A program made the position numbers and the translations under genes. Below the pieces are notes generated by a model. The model did no database searches. It had not been told where the DNA came from and saw only the letters and a list, made by a program, of their open reading frames with translations. A stretch of 55,152 bases of DNA from Bacillus sp. (in: firmicutes) (GTDB lineage: Bacteria > Bacillota > Bacilli > Bacillales > Bacillaceae): positions 23,258-78,409 of the forward strand of contig JAPSLL010000015.1 in assembly GCA_031180805.1 (NCBI GenBank). The letters are read 5' to 3'. This document shows positions 16,910-27,566 of the stretch, piece by piece. The stretch's first letter is position 1; each line of letters starts with the position of its first letter.

Positions 16910-17485
16910 TTACTCTTTAGAAGGTTTTGTTTTAAAGACTAATGCGCTTCTTTCATATTCAATATCATGAACACCTAAACGATAATTAATGACTCGTGCT
17001 ATTGCAAAAAGATAGTCAGATAATCGGTTTAAATAAATCAAAACATTCTGATTGATTTCTACTTCTTTTTGCAAAGTGACTGTACAACGTTCTGCTCTTC
17101 TAACAACCGTTCTAGCAATATGTAATACTGCTGATGCAGCACTACCTCCAGGCAAAATAAATTTTTCAAGCTCTGGTGCTTCTTTAACATAATGATCAAT
17201 TCGTTCTTCAAGATATTCAACCATTTGAATAGTCGTTTTATATGGATATTTTTCTTTTACAACGGCTAAGTCTCCTCCACAATCGAATAATTCATGCTGG
17301 ATTTTTACTAGCTCTTGATAAATATCAGCAAACTGCTGATCCTTTAACAATGTCATTGCTTGCCCAATAAATGAATTTGCTTCATCTATCGTTCCATATG
17401 CCTCCACACGTATGTCATCTTTCTCAACTCTTCCTCCTATAATACTTGTTTGCCCTTTATCACCTGTTTTTGTATATAATTTCAC
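16910..17485 (-). CDS. PduO-type cob(I)alamin adenosyltransferase
   Basis: Transfers the adenosyl group of ATP to cob(I)alamin to make coenzyme B12. The 191 residues include the ATP-binding N-terminus YTKTGDKGQTSIIGG, then AYGTIDEANSFIG, and the C-terminal signature region (ARTVVRRAERC, LNRLSDYLFAIAR). I chose GTG at 17485, because AGGAGTG lies six bases upstream; the ATG at 17512 has none. It has its own terminator and sits between resE and sigX, where B. subtilis has no such gene (its YvqK is elsewhere). No B12-dependent enzyme or B12 biosynthesis gene is nearby. Confidence 0.9.
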   Translation of the reverse strand: MKLYTKTGDKGQTSIIGGRVEKDDIRVEAYGTIDEANSFIGQAMTLLKDQQFADIYQELVKIQHELFDCGGDLAVVKEKYPYKTTIQMVEYLEERIDHYVKEAPELEKFILPGGSAASAVLHIARTVVRRAERCTVTLQKEVEINQNVLIYLNRLSDYLFAIARVINYRLGVHDIEYERSALVFKTKPSKE

Positions 17486-17688
17486 TTCATCCACTCCTAG
17501 TAATAAATTCATAGTTATTTGTATTTCTTACTACCTTTAGCATATTGAAGTGATATCTTTCATACAGTTATTCATAATATTTAAGTCTAGTCTGTTTTCA
17601 AACTGAAAAACTGTATGAATGCAATTTGAAAGCAATGGGGTTATAGGTCCATTCCATGTTCCTTATGAAACAAGATTGTTCGGCAAAA

Positions 17689-19488
17689 TCATTCAGCTTC
17701 CAACTTTTTTCGTGGTAGGATGATACTAAATGTCGTACCTTCACCTATTTTACTATGAACTTGAATTTTGCCATGATGTGCTTCGACAATATTTTTAGCA
17801 ATCGCTAAGCCTAATCCTGTTCCTGATCTTCCACGAGTCCTTGCTTTATCTGCCTTGTAAAATCTTTCAAAAACAAAAGGTAAATCCTCTTCTGGAATAC
17901 CACTACCTGAATCCTTAACGCGTATCATTAAACCATTTTCCTTCATATCAACATTAATAATTACGGATCCATTTTCAGAAGTATGCCTTATTGCGTTATC
18001 AACTAAATTCGTTAAAACTTGTTCTATTCGATCTGGATCAAAGATGTACTCTTTTTCAACTAATTTAATCTTTCCCTCGATATATATCGATTTTTCTCTT
18101 GCAATACCTTGGAATTTCCTTACAATTTTATCGATAAATTGTTCAACGTTTACGATCTCATGATTTAACGTAATATGCCCGGCTTCCATTCTCGCTAAAT
18201 CTAATAAATCATTAACTAATCGTCCCATTCTTAATGATTCATCATAAATAATTTGCGCAATTTCCTTTTTTTCTTCCTCGGAGCTTGCAATATCATCGAC
18301 GATCGCTTCACTGTATCCTTGGAGCATTGAAATTGGAGTTCGCAATTCATGACTAACATTTGCAATAAAATCTTTTCTTAATTTATCTAAACGGCGTTCC
18401 TCTGTCATATCTCTAAGAACTGCAACTACTCCACGAACATATGATTGATTATATAAGGGACTCATAAGTATAACCCAGCTTCTCCCTTGTAAAGTTATTT
18501 CATGAGCTTGTTCCTTATTCATCGTAACAACATATTCAAATAACTGTTTCACTTCAATAGGGAGCTCTTGATGTTTTTGAACATTTTTTCCTTGCTCAAA
18601 GTACCATGCTTGTAAAAACCGTTCTGCAGGTGGATTTGTTATAAGAATTGAGCCATCAATATTTAACGTAATTACTCCGTCAGCCATACTACTTAATATA
18701 TTTGTTAAATGTTCCTTTTCCTGACTTAACGCATTTATATGAAACTTTAATTGTTTTCCCATTTGGTTAAATGCAATTCCTAAATCACCAATTTCGTCAT
18801 TTGACATTATCGGTACACTCGTATCAAATTCGCCTCTAGCTAAGTTTTGCGCTACTTCCTTCATTTTTCTTAACGGATACGTAATTCTTGTTGAAAGAAA
18901 AAATGCAAAAATAGTTGTTAAGACAATCGCTATTCCTGCAGCTAATAAGATAAATTGTGTTGTATGTTTTGTTGTTTCCTGAACAGCTAGCAAAGACTGG
19001 GAAATAAATACCGCACCATTTTCATTATCCTTATCTTTATATGGTATTCCGACAATGAGTACTTCGTCTTCATTATTCCCTACCTGATTTACAGTATTAG
19101 CCAAATTCGTTCGTTTACTTACTTCTTTTCTATCTGTTAAAACCTTTCGTAATTCAGGATCATTTTGTATATTTTCATATTGCAAATGAGGGATTTTATT
19201 AGACTTATTTGACAATATCTCGTTTTCCTTTTCATTCTCGATGATAAGGATATCTGTTAAATCATCAGTCAATTCCCTTGAAATGGATATTGCTAAATCT
19301 CGATCCTGATGCCTTTCCATTATATTCGATACTTTTGTCGCTAATTGATTCAATTCTTCCTCAGCGACATTAACATGATAATTTTCAATAAATTCAAGCA
19401 TTAATACAGTTAAGACGAATAAGACAAACGAAACTAGTAACAATATTGTTGCCCATAATTTCCCAACAACACTTCTAAATAGATTCAT
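17689..19488 (-). CDS. resE: Sensor histidine kinase ResE
   Basis: Membrane sensor of the ResDE two-component system, which switches on anaerobic and respiratory genes in response to oxygen limitation or nitric oxide. The 599 residues comprise two membrane helices (about 10-32 and 178-200) flanking an extracellular sensor, HAMP (about 200-252), PAS (about 262-365), HisKA with phospho-histidine motif VSHELRTP, and HATPase with N, G1 (DSGSGIP) and G2 ([13 protein letters not shown]) boxes. The start overlaps resD by 4 bases, so the pair is translationally coupled. No terminator is evident in the 200 bases between resE and the next gene downstream. Confidence 0.95.
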   Translation of the reverse strand: MNLFRSVVGKLWATILLLVSFVLFVLTVLMLEFIENYHVNVAEEELNQLATKVSNIMERHQDRDLAISISRELTDDLTDILIIENEKENEILSNKSNKIPHLQYENIQNDPELRKVLTDRKEVSKRTNLANTVNQVGNNEDEVLIVGIPYKDKDNENGAVFISQSLLAVQETTKHTTQFILLAAGIAIVLTTIFAFFLSTRITYPLRKMKEVAQNLARGEFDTSVPIMSNDEIGDLGIAFNQMGKQLKFHINALSQEKEHLTNILSSMADGVITLNIDGSILITNPPAERFLQAWYFEQGKNVQKHQELPIEVKQLFEYVVTMNKEQAHEITLQGRSWVILMSPLYNQSYVRGVVAVLRDMTEERRLDKLRKDFIANVSHELRTPISMLQGYSEAIVDDIASSEEEKKEIAQIIYDESLRMGRLVNDLLDLARMEAGHITLNHEIVNVEQFIDKIVRKFQGIAREKSIYIEGKIKLVEKEYIFDPDRIEQVLTNLVDNAIRHTSENGSVIINVDMKENGLMIRVKDSGSGIPEEDLPFVFERFYKADKARTRGRSGTGLGLAIAKNIVEAHHGKIQVHSKIGEGTTFSIILPRKKLEAE

Positions 19489-20207
19489 GCATTAGTAACC
19501 TCAAACTTATATCCTACTCCCCAAACGGTTACAATCATTTTTGCAGCCTCTGGAGATACTTTACTTAGTTTTTCACGAAGTCGCTTTACATGTGTATCAA
19601 CTGTTCTTAAATCACCAAAAAATTCATATTGCCATACTTCCTTTAATAATTTTTCCCGATCATACACCTTATCTGGTGTTCTTGCTAAAAAGTATAAAAG
19701 TTCATATTCTTTCGGTGTTAAACTCACTTCAGACCCATCCGCTGTTACCCTATGAGCATCATGGTCAATTGATAGATGTGGAAATACAATAACATTTTTT
19801 GTTTTCGTTTCTGTTTTTAAATATGAGGTTTGTGAAGCTCGACGTAATAAAGCTTTTACACGGAGTACAACTTCACGCGGACTAAATGGTTTTACAATAT
19901 AATCATCTGTTCCAACCTCAAACCCTTGAACACGATTTGCTTCTTCTCCTTTTGCTGTAAGCATAATTATCGGAGTTGCAATTTTTTCTCTTAACTTTTT
20001 GCAAACCTCAATCCCATCAATTCCAGGCATCATAATATCAAGCATGATTAAATCGAAATCATTATTTAAACCTAATTCAAGTGCCTCTGTTCCATTCTCA
20101 GCTTCGATAATCTCATAATTTTCTCTTTCTAAATACATCTTTAATAAACGACGGATTCTCTCTTCATCATCTACAACTAATATCTTTGCGTTATGATTCT
20201 CTTCCAT
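19485..20207 (-). CDS. resD: Response regulator ResD
   Basis: OmpR/PhoB-type DNA-binding regulator partnered with ResE. The 240 residues have a receiver domain with acidic pocket D13-D14, phosphoacceptor D57 (LDIMMPG) and the switch lysine in IVKPFSP. The C-terminal winged helix (about 140-235) includes [15 protein letters not shown] and [15 protein letters not shown] terminator separates it from resC, so resDE can be transcribed apart from resABC. ATG with GGAGGCAG upstream. Confidence 0.95.
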   Translation of the reverse strand: MEENHNAKILVVDDEERIRRLLKMYLERENYEIIEAENGTEALELGLNNDFDLIMLDIMMPGIDGIEVCKKLREKIATPIIMLTAKGEEANRVQGFEVGTDDYIVKPFSPREVVLRVKALLRRASQTSYLKTETKTKNVIVFPHLSIDHDAHRVTADGSEVSLTPKEYELLYFLARTPDKVYDREKLLKEVWQYEFFGDLRTVDTHVKRLREKLSKVSPEAAKMIVTVWGVGYKFEVTNA

Positions 20208-20275
20208 TTTATCTGCCTCCTAAATTTAAAGCCTCAATATATCATTGTGAATTGGAGCAATTTTAACATATTAGT

Positions 20276-20308
20276 AAAAAGCCTTCACTGCAAGAGAGTG
20301 AAGGCTTT
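20276..20308 (-). terminator. Terminator between resC and resD
   Basis: AAAGCCTTCACT (20278-20289) and AGTGAAGGCTTT (20297-20308) form a perfect 12-base stem, followed on the minus strand by TTTTTAC. It ends resABC and may attenuate read-through into resDE. Confidence 0.85.
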
Positions 20309-20381
20309 AATAGCAGTGTACTACAAATTTCTTACTTTTACACTTTTTATATTACATTCTCTCTAGTTTTTACATTTTTTC

Positions 20382-21557
20382 TTAAGCATATGAATGCAAA
20401 CCTGCAATAACTAAATTTACGAAAATAAGATTAAACATGATGATAGCAAAACCAATAACTGCTAACCAAGCAGATTTTTCACCATGCCAACCTTTTGACA
20501 ATCGTAAATGTAAATATGCTGCATAAAATAACCAAGTTATTAGGGCCCATACTTCTTTCGGATCCCAACCCCAGAAGCGTGTCCATGCAATTTGCGCCCA
20601 AATCATCGCAAATATTAGAGCACCTAATGTAAAGATTGGAAATCCGATAGCAACAGAACGATAACCAATCTCATCCACAAGCTCAAGGTTCACATTTTTT
20701 GTAAACGGCTTGATTACTGCAGATATTCGTTTTCTAAAAATAAGTCTTAAGATACCATATAATATTGTACCAATTAAAACAGACCATATAACAGTATTTA
20801 GTTTAGCTGCTGAGATAATTGCTGGTAATTCAAGAAGTGGTTCAAAGCGTCCTTCTGTTACTAATTTGCCCTCATTCGGTCCTACAAGTGCAGGCAATTG
20901 AAAAGACATAACCGCATCTTTTCCTTCTTTATCCACCCAGTTAAAATCCGCTTGATAATCAAAACTTCTAAAGATAGTTGTAATAAGGATAAATCCGAGG
21001 GTTACAACTAACACATACATAATACTCTCTAGCCAAAACGTTTTTTTCGACGATTTCTTTTGGTCTACTACAGTCACTAAGTGAATAATTCCTGCAATCG
21101 CACTAATAGCTAGAATCGCTTGACCAAGTGCAGCTGTCGTTACATGAATATATAACCAATGACTTTGCAATGATGGAATTAATGGTGTAATGTCGGATGG
21201 AAACATACTACCATATGCAATTAGTAAAAGAACAATCGGTAATGTAAACAATCCTAAAATTGCAACCTTATAAATGAAATATAGAATAATAAAAGCTAGA
21301 ACAAGCATCATACCAAATGCTGTAGCAAACTCAAACAAGTTACTTACTGGCGCATGCCCTGAGGCAATCCATCTAGTAATAAAATAGCCGATATTTGCAA
21401 TAAATCCAGCAATGGTTGTGCCAACAGCTAAAACTGTCCATTTACTCACTTTTTCTATTTTTTTTCGCTTATCGCGTATTGAACCTCCAAATAGAAAAAT
21501 GGCCACTAAATAAAGGATAAAAGCAATTTCAAGTAATGTACTACTTAGTGCTGCCAC
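20382..21557 (-). CDS. resC: Cytochrome c biogenesis membrane protein ResC
   Basis: CcsA-like subunit of the system II cytochrome c synthetase; with ResB it delivers and attaches heme outside the membrane. The 391 residues contain about eight or nine membrane helices. The heme-handling tryptophan-rich motif [14 protein letters not shown] lies near residue 330, with conserved histidines nearby. Start is GTG at 21557 with GGAGGGG five bases upstream. It follows resB by 13 bases, so both are on one transcript. Confidence 0.94.
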   Translation of the reverse strand: MAALSSTLLEIAFILYLVAIFLFGGSIRDKRKKIEKVSKWTVLAVGTTIAGFIANIGYFITRWIASGHAPVSNLFEFATAFGMMLVLAFIILYFIYKVAILGLFTLPIVLLLIAYGSMFPSDITPLIPSLQSHWLYIHVTTAALGQAILAISAIAGIIHLVTVVDQKKSSKKTFWLESIMYVLVVTLGFILITTIFRSFDYQADFNWVDKEGKDAVMSFQLPALVGPNEGKLVTEGRFEPLLELPAIISAAKLNTVIWSVLIGTILYGILRLIFRKRISAVIKPFTKNVNLELVDEIGYRSVAIGFPIFTLGALIFAMIWAQIAWTRFWGWDPKEVWALITWLFYAAYLHLRLSKGWHGEKSAWLAVIGFAIIMFNLIFVNLVIAGLHSYA

Positions 21558-21570
21558 ATTTTCCCCTCCT

Positions 21571-23199
21571 TTATGACTCGTCCTCGTCCTTCTGTTCCTT
21601 TGGTATTGTTAGCGCTGTATCTTTGAATATAGTTTTCATTTCATTTTGTATCCCATACCAGTTTTTGTTAGTATGTGCTGCGATTAATATTTCATCTTCA
21701 TTCTTCTTAATCCATATTCTTCTGTGATTCCAATACATCCCTTGAATTACACCTATCATAAAGATTGCTCCACCAAGTCCTAAAATCCACAGTGTTAAAT
21801 CTTTTCTAACAGTAAGAGCTGTTAAATTTTTCGTTTCTACATTTTCAAATTTCAGCTTATATTTGTTATCACCATTTGGTTCAATTGTTTGCTGAATTGC
21901 AACAAAGCTTGTCTCACCTTCTGATTTATCTGGGGTAATCATATTAAAAACAAATGCAGGATTATTTGGTACCCTCGTTTTTGTCGCAGGTTCGCCATCA
22001 TCATCAAAATAAAAATCTGGTAAATATGTTGCGATTTCCACCTTATATCCATTTCCTAAATCGTATTCCTTTTGTGGTTCAAGTAAATCAACTGTTATTT
22101 GCCCAAAGCTTTCTTCTGTTTCTTTATCTATTAAACTAAAGGTCATCTTATTAAGTTCATTCAGTTTATAATCTACTTGATAGAGAGAAAAGGATTCAAA
22201 TTTCAACGGTTCATTTACACGAATCTGTTTTTTCTGAATTTCTTCAAGCTCTGGTGTTGCACCGTGAACGATCTCTCCCTTTCTTTCGTATAAAACAACG
22301 TTTGATTGGAAGTTTTTCACAACGCTTCCATCACCAACACGTGAAATTGCATCTTCAAAAACTTCATCTTCTTTATCTTTCTCGTAAACTTCCATTATAA
22401 ATTTTTCATTTTTTAAATAATATTTCCCATCTGTACCAGGAATAACTGCAGTTTCCCCTTCTCGGAGCCAAAGAACCTCATCTACATACATACCTGGAAC
22501 AAATCTAAGCATCGCACCTATTAAGAAAATGATTAATCCACAGTGGTTTACATAAGGACCCCACCTAGAAAACCTTCCTTTTTCCGCAAAAATATTACCA
22601 TTATCTTCTCTAATTTTATATCGTCTAGTAGCTAGACGGTCTTTAATTATTTCTACTGGTAACTCTTTTGTTTTCGTAGCGCTAAAAAGCCTTTGTCGCT
22701 TCATGAATGATTCATGTCTCGTTACACCTTGCTTTTTTAAAGCACGATATAGCGGGACAAAACGATCTAGACTTGCTATAACAAGTGAGATACCTAATGA
22801 AGCGACTAAAACCATATACCACCATGAACCATATAAATTGTGAAATCCTAACATATAATAAAGCTGACCTAGAATACCGTATTCATCTTTGTAAAACTCA
22901 CTTGCAGTTACAGTTGGTGGGATATATAGCTCCTGTGGGAAAACAGTCCCTAATGCAGATGCAATAAGTAGAAGCACAATAATCCAAACCCCTACTTTAA
23001 CAGACGAAAAGAAATTCCAAATTTTATCAACAATTGTTTTTTTATATGTTTGTGACCGTCTTGCTGAACCATCATATTTCATATCCAGTAATTTTTTTGA
23101 ATCAGTATTCTCACGAATTGTGATTGTATTTCCGCATGATTCACATAATATTGTTCCTTCTGGATTAACATGACCACACTCACATTTTACCTTATTCAT
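21571..23199 (-). CDS. resB: Cytochrome c biogenesis protein ResB
   Basis: Ccs1-type partner of ResC in heme attachment to c-type apocytochromes. The 542 residues begin with a four-cysteine zinc-ribbon-like segment ([19 protein letters not shown]). The membrane helices lie at about 70-90, 130-150 and 205-225. A long extracellular domain follows, then a last helix near 475-495 and a charged tail. The N-terminal ribbon is also present in Bacillus ResB. It follows resA by 16 bases. Confidence 0.94.
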   Translation of the reverse strand: MNKVKCECGHVNPEGTILCESCGNTITIRENTDSKKLLDMKYDGSARRSQTYKKTIVDKIWNFFSSVKVGVWIIVLLLIASALGTVFPQELYIPPTVTASEFYKDEYGILGQLYYMLGFHNLYGSWWYMVLVASLGISLVIASLDRFVPLYRALKKQGVTRHESFMKRQRLFSATKTKELPVEIIKDRLATRRYKIREDNGNIFAEKGRFSRWGPYVNHCGLIIFLIGAMLRFVPGMYVDEVLWLREGETAVIPGTDGKYYLKNEKFIMEVYEKDKEDEVFEDAISRVGDGSVVKNFQSNVVLYERKGEIVHGATPELEEIQKKQIRVNEPLKFESFSLYQVDYKLNELNKMTFSLIDKETEESFGQITVDLLEPQKEYDLGNGYKVEIATYLPDFYFDDDGEPATKTRVPNNPAFVFNMITPDKSEGETSFVAIQQTIEPNGDNKYKLKFENVETKNLTALTVRKDLTLWILGLGGAIFMIGVIQGMYWNHRRIWIKKNEDEILIAAHTNKNWYGIQNEMKTIFKDTALTIPKEQKDEDES

Positions 23200-23215
23200 G
23201 CTGAAAACTCCCCAT

Positions 23216-23737
23216 TTAAGGTTTTATCTCTTCCATAAAGTCCCTTACCATTCTTTCCGTTAATGAACCAGAAGTAATATGTACAACTTTTCCCTCGGGA
23301 TTGATTAAAAACGTAGTAGGCAAAGGATCAACCCCATATGCATTTAACACTTGTTTATCTTTATCTAAGACGATTGGGAAAGATAAATCTAGTTCATTTG
23401 CAAAGCTTTCAACCGCAATTTTTGACTCTGCTATGTTAACAGCCAATACTTCAACACCATGATTTTTGTAATAATCATATTGATTATCCATATAAGGCAT
23501 TTCACGTTCACACGGTTTACACCAAGTACCCCAAAAATTTAAGAAGACGCCTTTACCACGATAATCTGACAGTCGGTGTTCGTTCCCCTCAAGATCCTTT
23601 AATACAAAATCTGGGGCAACGCTACCAACTTTCACTGTTTCTTTTTTAATAAAAAAGTTTGAATATAAGGTATACCCTAATGCACTAACAAGTAAAGCTA
23701 GAATAATTGAGCGCACTATCAAACGTTTTTTTTTCAT
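23216..23737 (-). CDS. resA: Thiol-disulfide oxidoreductase ResA
   Basis: Membrane-anchored thioredoxin-like protein that reduces the CxxCH cysteines of apocytochrome c before heme attachment. The 173 residues have one N-terminal signal-anchor (about 7-25). The TlpA-like domain carries the active site WCKPCE (C73, C76, with E79 close by), followed by a cis-proline loop DPLPTTFLI. First gene of resABC. The gap of 90 bases to rluB may hold the operon promoter, though none is clear. Confidence 0.95.
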   Translation of the reverse strand: MKKKRLIVRSIILALLVSALGYTLYSNFFIKKETVKVGSVAPDFVLKDLEGNEHRLSDYRGKGVFLNFWGTWCKPCEREMPYMDNQYDYYKNHGVEVLAVNIAESKIAVESFANELDLSFPIVLDKDKQVLNAYGVDPLPTTFLINPEGKVVHITSGSLTERMVRDFMEEIKP

Positions 23738-23827
23738 TTCTAATTCACCTACTTTTAAACATTCAGTAGAATTATACCATTATCTAAATACATGATTAGT
23801 CATTTTTTTTGAAGTTTATGTGAAAAA

Positions 23828-24562
23828 TCACTTTCGTCCGGTTCCATGGTTAGCAAGCGCCCGGAGCTGTTTTACTTCATGTGGAGTTAGTTCCCGTGAA
23901 TCCCCAGTTGATAATCCCTTTAAATCTAAAAATGCATATCGTTCACGTTTCAGCTTTTGAACCTGATACCCTATTGCTTCAAACATCCTTCTAACTTGAC
24001 GGTTTCGTCCTTCATGAATTGTTATTTCAACAATACTTGTTTGTTTTTTCTTATCAATTGAAAGTACCTTTACAACAGCAGGAGCTGTTTTGCCATCTTC
24101 AAGATGAATTCCCTTTTCCAATTGTTTTATTTTTTCACGAGGAGGTATTCCTTTAAGCTTAGCTACATAGGTTTTCTCTACCTCATAACGAGGATGCATT
24201 AAACTGTTTGCGAAATCACCATCATTTGTAAGTAAAAGCAAACCCGAAGTATCATAATCTAATCTACCAATTGGGTATATTCTTTGTTTTATATATGGAA
24301 AAAAGTCTGTAACAACCTTTCTACCTTTATCATCCTTTGCAGCAGATATAACACCAGTTGGTTTATATAATAATAAATACACTGGTTCCTCACGTTCTAA
24401 CGGAATTCCCTCAACTTCTATTCGATCTTGGTCACTCACTTTCACCCCAAGTTCTTTAACAACCTTTCCGTTCACTTTCACTTTACCTTCTAAAATCATT
24501 TGCTCAGCTTTTCTTCTTGATGTAATTCCTGCATGAGCAATCACTTTTTGTAAGCGTTCCAT
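23828..24562 (-). CDS. rluB: 23S rRNA pseudouridine synthase RluB
   Basis: RsuA-family enzyme that converts a uridine of 23S rRNA (position 2605 in E. coli numbering) to pseudouridine. The 244 residues have an N-terminal S4 RNA-binding domain (about 1-60) and the catalytic motif GRLDYDTSGLLLLTNDG with the essential aspartate. The motif IHEGRNRQVRRM follows near residue 190. I chose ATG at 24562 (GAGGTG six bases upstream) over the ATG nine bases earlier, which sits on the ribosome site. It is located upstream of resA as in B. subtilis. Confidence 0.93.
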   Translation of the reverse strand: MERLQKVIAHAGITSRRKAEQMILEGKVKVNGKVVKELGVKVSDQDRIEVEGIPLEREEPVYLLLYKPTGVISAAKDDKGRKVVTDFFPYIKQRIYPIGRLDYDTSGLLLLTNDGDFANSLMHPRYEVEKTYVAKLKGIPPREKIKQLEKGIHLEDGKTAPAVVKVLSIDKKKQTSIVEITIHEGRNRQVRRMFEAIGYQVQKLKRERYAFLDLKGLSTGDSRELTPHEVKQLRALANHGTGRK

Positions 24563-24716
24563 TTCATTCACCTCGTAAACATATTACAGTTTTCCTACCA
24601 TATTCACAAGTTTTGGATAGTTTCAATTCCAAATCATTTATAGTTATGAAAAATGTGCTTACTCATCATACCATATTTATTAAGATATATCGTTGCCATA
24701 CTTTTAATTATAACCA

Positions 24717-24747
24717 ATAAAAATAGACTACCCGAAATTGAGTAGCC
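24717..24747 (-). terminator. Terminator of dacB-spmA-spmB
   Basis: GACTACCC (24726-24733) and GAGTAGCC (24740-24747) form a stem with two G-U pairs. TATTTTTATT follows on the minus strand. Confidence 0.75.
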
Positions 24748-24770
24748 ATGCTTTAAATATTATACAACAA

Positions 24771-25301
24771 TCAAGAAAATAAAATCGATACAATGATTAT
24801 TGCAGCTAATATCCCAACAAAATCAGCTAAAAGCCCAACCTTTAATGCATCACCCATTTTTCTAATTCCGACCGCTCCAAAATAAACCGTTAATACATAC
24901 AAAGTCGTATCAGTGCTTCCTTGCATTGTTGCTGCTAATATACCGATAAATGAATCTGGTCCATATGTTGCTATTATGTCTGAAGTTAAGCCTAGTGCAG
25001 CAGTACCTGAAATTGGTCGAATAAACGCAAGTGGAACAATTTCAGCAGGAATATGAAGCACTTCTAGAACAGGCTTCATACCATTCATTAGAGCCTCTAA
25101 TGCCCCTGAGGCGCGGAAAATGGAGATTGATACAAGCATCCCGACTAGATAAGGAATAATTGAAAAAGAAATTTTAATTCCTTCTTTCCCACCTTCAACA
25201 AAAGTTTCATAGGTTGGTACTTTTTTTACAGTTCCATAGATTAAGATAAAACCAATTATTATTGGGATTAACCATAATGAAATAATATTAATTATCCCCA
25301 T
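24771..25301 (-). CDS. spmB: Spore maturation protein SpmB
   Basis: Integral membrane protein that, with SpmA, is required for full spore core dehydration and heat resistance. The 176 residues hold about five hydrophobic segments and nucleoside-transporter-gate-like sequence (TYETFVEGGKEGIKISFSII, and IRPISGTAALGL). I chose the ATG at 25301 with AAGGGTG six bases upstream; the GTG at 25310 lacks a ribosome site. It follows spmA by 5 bases. Expected mother-cell expression with dacB. Confidence 0.92.
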   Translation of the reverse strand: MGIINIISLWLIPIIIGFILIYGTVKKVPTYETFVEGGKEGIKISFSIIPYLVGMLVSISIFRASGALEALMNGMKPVLEVLHIPAEIVPLAFIRPISGTAALGLTSDIIATYGPDSFIGILAATMQGSTDTTLYVLTVYFGAVGIRKMGDALKVGLLADFVGILAAIIIVSILFS

Positions 25302-25306
25302 ATCTA

Positions 25307-25894
25307 TCACCCTTTTCTCTTTCTACGATAATAGAAGAAACGATCAATAAGGATAGCTCCAATTGTGGAAATACATGTTGCAAGTAACGTCGGTCCGACA
25401 ATGCTCGTTGGATTTGAAGAATCATAGGTAATCATGATGGCAATTACTGTTGTTGGAATTAAAGTTAAACTAGATGTATTAATCGCTAAAAAGGTAATCA
25501 TTGAGCGACTTGCTTTATCAGAATTTCCATTTAAAACCTTTAATTGCTCCATTGCTTTAATTCCTAATGGTGTTGCAGCATTTCCTAAGCCAAATAAATT
25601 CGCCATCATGTTTGAGAGCATATACCCCATCGCAGGATGATCAGGTGGTACCTCAGGGAACAGCCTTGATACAATTGGTTTAAATAGGTTTCCTAGCTTT
25701 TCAAGCAAGCCAGCTGCCTCTGCTATTTTCATTAAACCTAGCCAAAAGACTAGTACACTAATAAGCCCTATTGAAATGGTAACTGCTTCTTTTCCACCCT
25801 TAAATATTGCTTCATTTACTTGATCCATCGTTCCATTAAACATGGCAAAGACAATTCCGATAACTGTTAATAGCATCCAAATTAAGTTAACCAT
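25307..25894 (-). CDS. spmA: Spore maturation protein SpmA
   Basis: Membrane partner of SpmB in spore dehydration. The 195 residues show four or five hydrophobic segments. The gate-type motif FKGGKEAVTISIGLISVLVF is present, along with NLFGLGNAATPLGIKAMEQL, which mirrors the IRPISGTAAL part of SpmB. The ATG overlaps the end of dacB by 8 bases, so translation is probably coupled. Confidence 0.93.
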   Translation of the reverse strand: MVNLIWMLLTVIGIVFAMFNGTMDQVNEAIFKGGKEAVTISIGLISVLVFWLGLMKIAEAAGLLEKLGNLFKPIVSRLFPEVPPDHPAMGYMLSNMMANLFGLGNAATPLGIKAMEQLKVLNGNSDKASRSMITFLAINTSSLTLIPTTVIAIMITYDSSNPTSIVGPTLLATCISTIGAILIDRFFYYRRKRKG

Positions 25895-27047
25895 GCTGAT
25901 TTACTCCTGATGCTATAAAGAAGATTCGTTTAAATAATTCCCAAAATGAACCTTTTGGCTTTTCGACTTCTCCATTGTCAAAATATACAGGAACATTTGC
26001 CACATTTTTATCAGCTATTTTTACAGATAATTCTCCAACAACATTCGGTACATTCTCCACCTTTTCCCAATCCCTCTCAGGTTTTTGTAATTGGATATCA
26101 ATTTTCACTTTTGCCTGCTCCTTGGATGTTAATGGGTATACTATATCCCTCTTTATAAATACCTTTCCCTTGTAAAAATCGTCTTCAATTTTATTAAGTG
26201 TTCCTTCACCTTTCAATTTAACAAGATCATATTGTTCAAAAGCATAATTGTGTAAATTCATATGGTCTGTCCAATCATTCGGGTCATTTAAGGTAACTAC
26301 TATTGTATTCATCCCATCCTTTGAAGCCGTTGACACTAATGTTCGTTTTGCTCTTACCGTATATCCTGTTTTACCGCCAGTACTATATTTATACATACTT
26401 GTTAACAACTTATTTTTGTTACGCCAAACTCTATCCCATTTTTCATTTGGATTTGGTGCTCGATAAACCTCCGTACTTGAAATCTTCCGATATGTTTCGT
26501 TCTGCATCGCATATTGGGTTAAAATCGCCATATCATATGCGGTTGAATAATGATCCTCATGATCATCTAAACCATGTGGATTAGAAAAATGTGTGTTCGT
26601 CATGCCAATTTCTTGTGCTTTTTGATTCATCATCATGACAAATCCCTCTAAGCTACCTCCTACATGCTCAGCAATTGCTACACCTGAATCATTCCCCGAG
26701 CGCAGCATGAGCCCATACACTAAATCTTCTAGTTTTATTTTTTCACCTTTTTGTAAGTAAAGTGAAGAACCTTCAGCTTGAATTGCTCGTTCACTTACAG
26801 TAACAGTTTCATTAAGCTTACCGGATTCTATTGCAAGTATCGCAGTCATAATTTTTGTGATACTCGCTATTCTCATTTTCTTATGAGCATCCTTTTCATA
26901 AAGAATTCTTCCCGATTCTTGCTCTATTAAAATAGCAGTTCTTGCACTAACACCAAGAGCGAGTGTTTGGTGTGGGAAAACGGTCAAAAGAAGGAATAAG
27001 ATGATCATTCCTGTTGTAACTTTCTTTATGTACGGCAAAACAATCAC
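25887..27047 (-). CDS. dacB: Sporulation D-alanyl-D-alanine carboxypeptidase DacB (PBP5*)
   Basis: Removes terminal D-alanine from cortex peptide stems, which controls cross-linking of spore cortex. The 386 residues have a signal peptide (about 1-31) and the penicillin-binding motifs S62-I-T-K65, SGN (117-119) and KTG (226-228). A C-terminal beta-rich domain and an amphipathic tail (FWELFKRIFFIASG) anchor it to the membrane. Start is a GTG at 27047 with AGAGG close by; the exact start is uncertain. First gene of dacB-spmA-spmB. A mother-cell-type promoter is possible upstream. Confidence 0.92.
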   Translation of the reverse strand: MIVLPYIKKVTTGMIILFLLLTVFPHQTLALGVSARTAILIEQESGRILYEKDAHKKMRIASITKIMTAILAIESGKLNETVTVSERAIQAEGSSLYLQKGEKIKLEDLVYGLMLRSGNDSGVAIAEHVGGSLEGFVMMMNQKAQEIGMTNTHFSNPHGLDDHEDHYSTAYDMAILTQYAMQNETYRKISSTEVYRAPNPNEKWDRVWRNKNKLLTSMYKYSTGGKTGYTVRAKRTLVSTASKDGMNTIVVTLNDPNDWTDHMNLHNYAFEQYDLVKLKGEGTLNKIEDDFYKGKVFIKRDIVYPLTSKEQAKVKIDIQLQKPERDWEKVENVPNVVGELSVKIADKNVANVPVYFDNGEVEKPKGSFWELFKRIFFIASGVNQHG

Positions 27048-27069
27048 GTCCTCTTACTTGTTTTGTACA

Positions 27070-27100
27070 AGTTTATGCAAGTGGACAAAGCTTATGTATG
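27070..27100 (-). promoter_or_regulatory. Candidate sigma-E promoter of dacB
   Basis: On the minus strand CATAAACT (27070-27077) fits the sigma-E -10 consensus CATAnnnT. CATACATA (27093-27100), 15 bases upstream, is a loose -35. It lies 23 bases before the start codon, which suits the known mother-cell expression of dacB. The -35 match is weak. Confidence 0.4.
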
Positions 27101-27295
27101 AAAAATTTTCTTAAGCTAGATTCTAACGTTTTAAAATGTTAGTCTTTTATTTCTTTTTGCTATCTCAAAAGTAAACTAATCCTGTTTTGCTTTTCACGGA
27201 AGTTCCGAGTGACTGTTACTGCGTTTTTTATGTAAACACACTATATTAAAGATAACAATTATTAAATGTATTATTTAAACTGTAACCAATAAAAA

Positions 27296-27513
27296 GGATG
27301 TTTTCGCAAACTTTGTTACTTTTTTACAGTGTAGTCGTTAGTGGTTGATTTCCTTACGCAGTACTCGCTTTCCGCGGGGTGGGTGGTGAGCCTTCTCAGT
27401 GTAAGCACCTGCTCAAGATTAACTCTCCCACACATCCCGAAGGAGTCTCGCAATCAGTTCCAATCAACCCTTATATAGTTGTCCTAAAAACAACAACCCT
27501 CTAGAAAAGAGCC
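27296..27513 (+). repeat. ~219-bp dispersed palindromic repeat, full copy 1
   Basis: This non-coding element of 218 bp closely resembles 36636-36854 in sequence and orientation. Its ends are imperfect inverted repeats (GGATGTTTTCGCAAAC at the left; GGCTCTTTTC read inward from the right). Inner arms GGTTGATTTCC and CCAATCAACCC are also inverted. It fills most of the 519-bp gap between dacB and scpB and abuts the scpB terminator. The rest of the gap holds the dacB promoter region. No reading frame or transposase is present. Confidence 0.85.
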
Positions 27514-27514
27514 A

Positions 27515-27553
27515 ATAAAAAAGACCAGCTTCATCGTATGATGAGACTGGTCT
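27515..27553 (-). terminator. Terminator of scpA-scpB
   Basis: AGACCAG (27522-27528) and CTGGTCT (27547-27553), with further pairing inside, are followed on the minus strand by TTTTTTATT. Confidence 0.87.
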
Positions 27554-27566
27554 GTTACTTAGAAAA

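Noticed and set aside
25434-26584. Several plus-strand reading frames over spmA and dacB
   Set aside because: All are antisense to well-conserved genes, overlap each other and lack ribosome sites.
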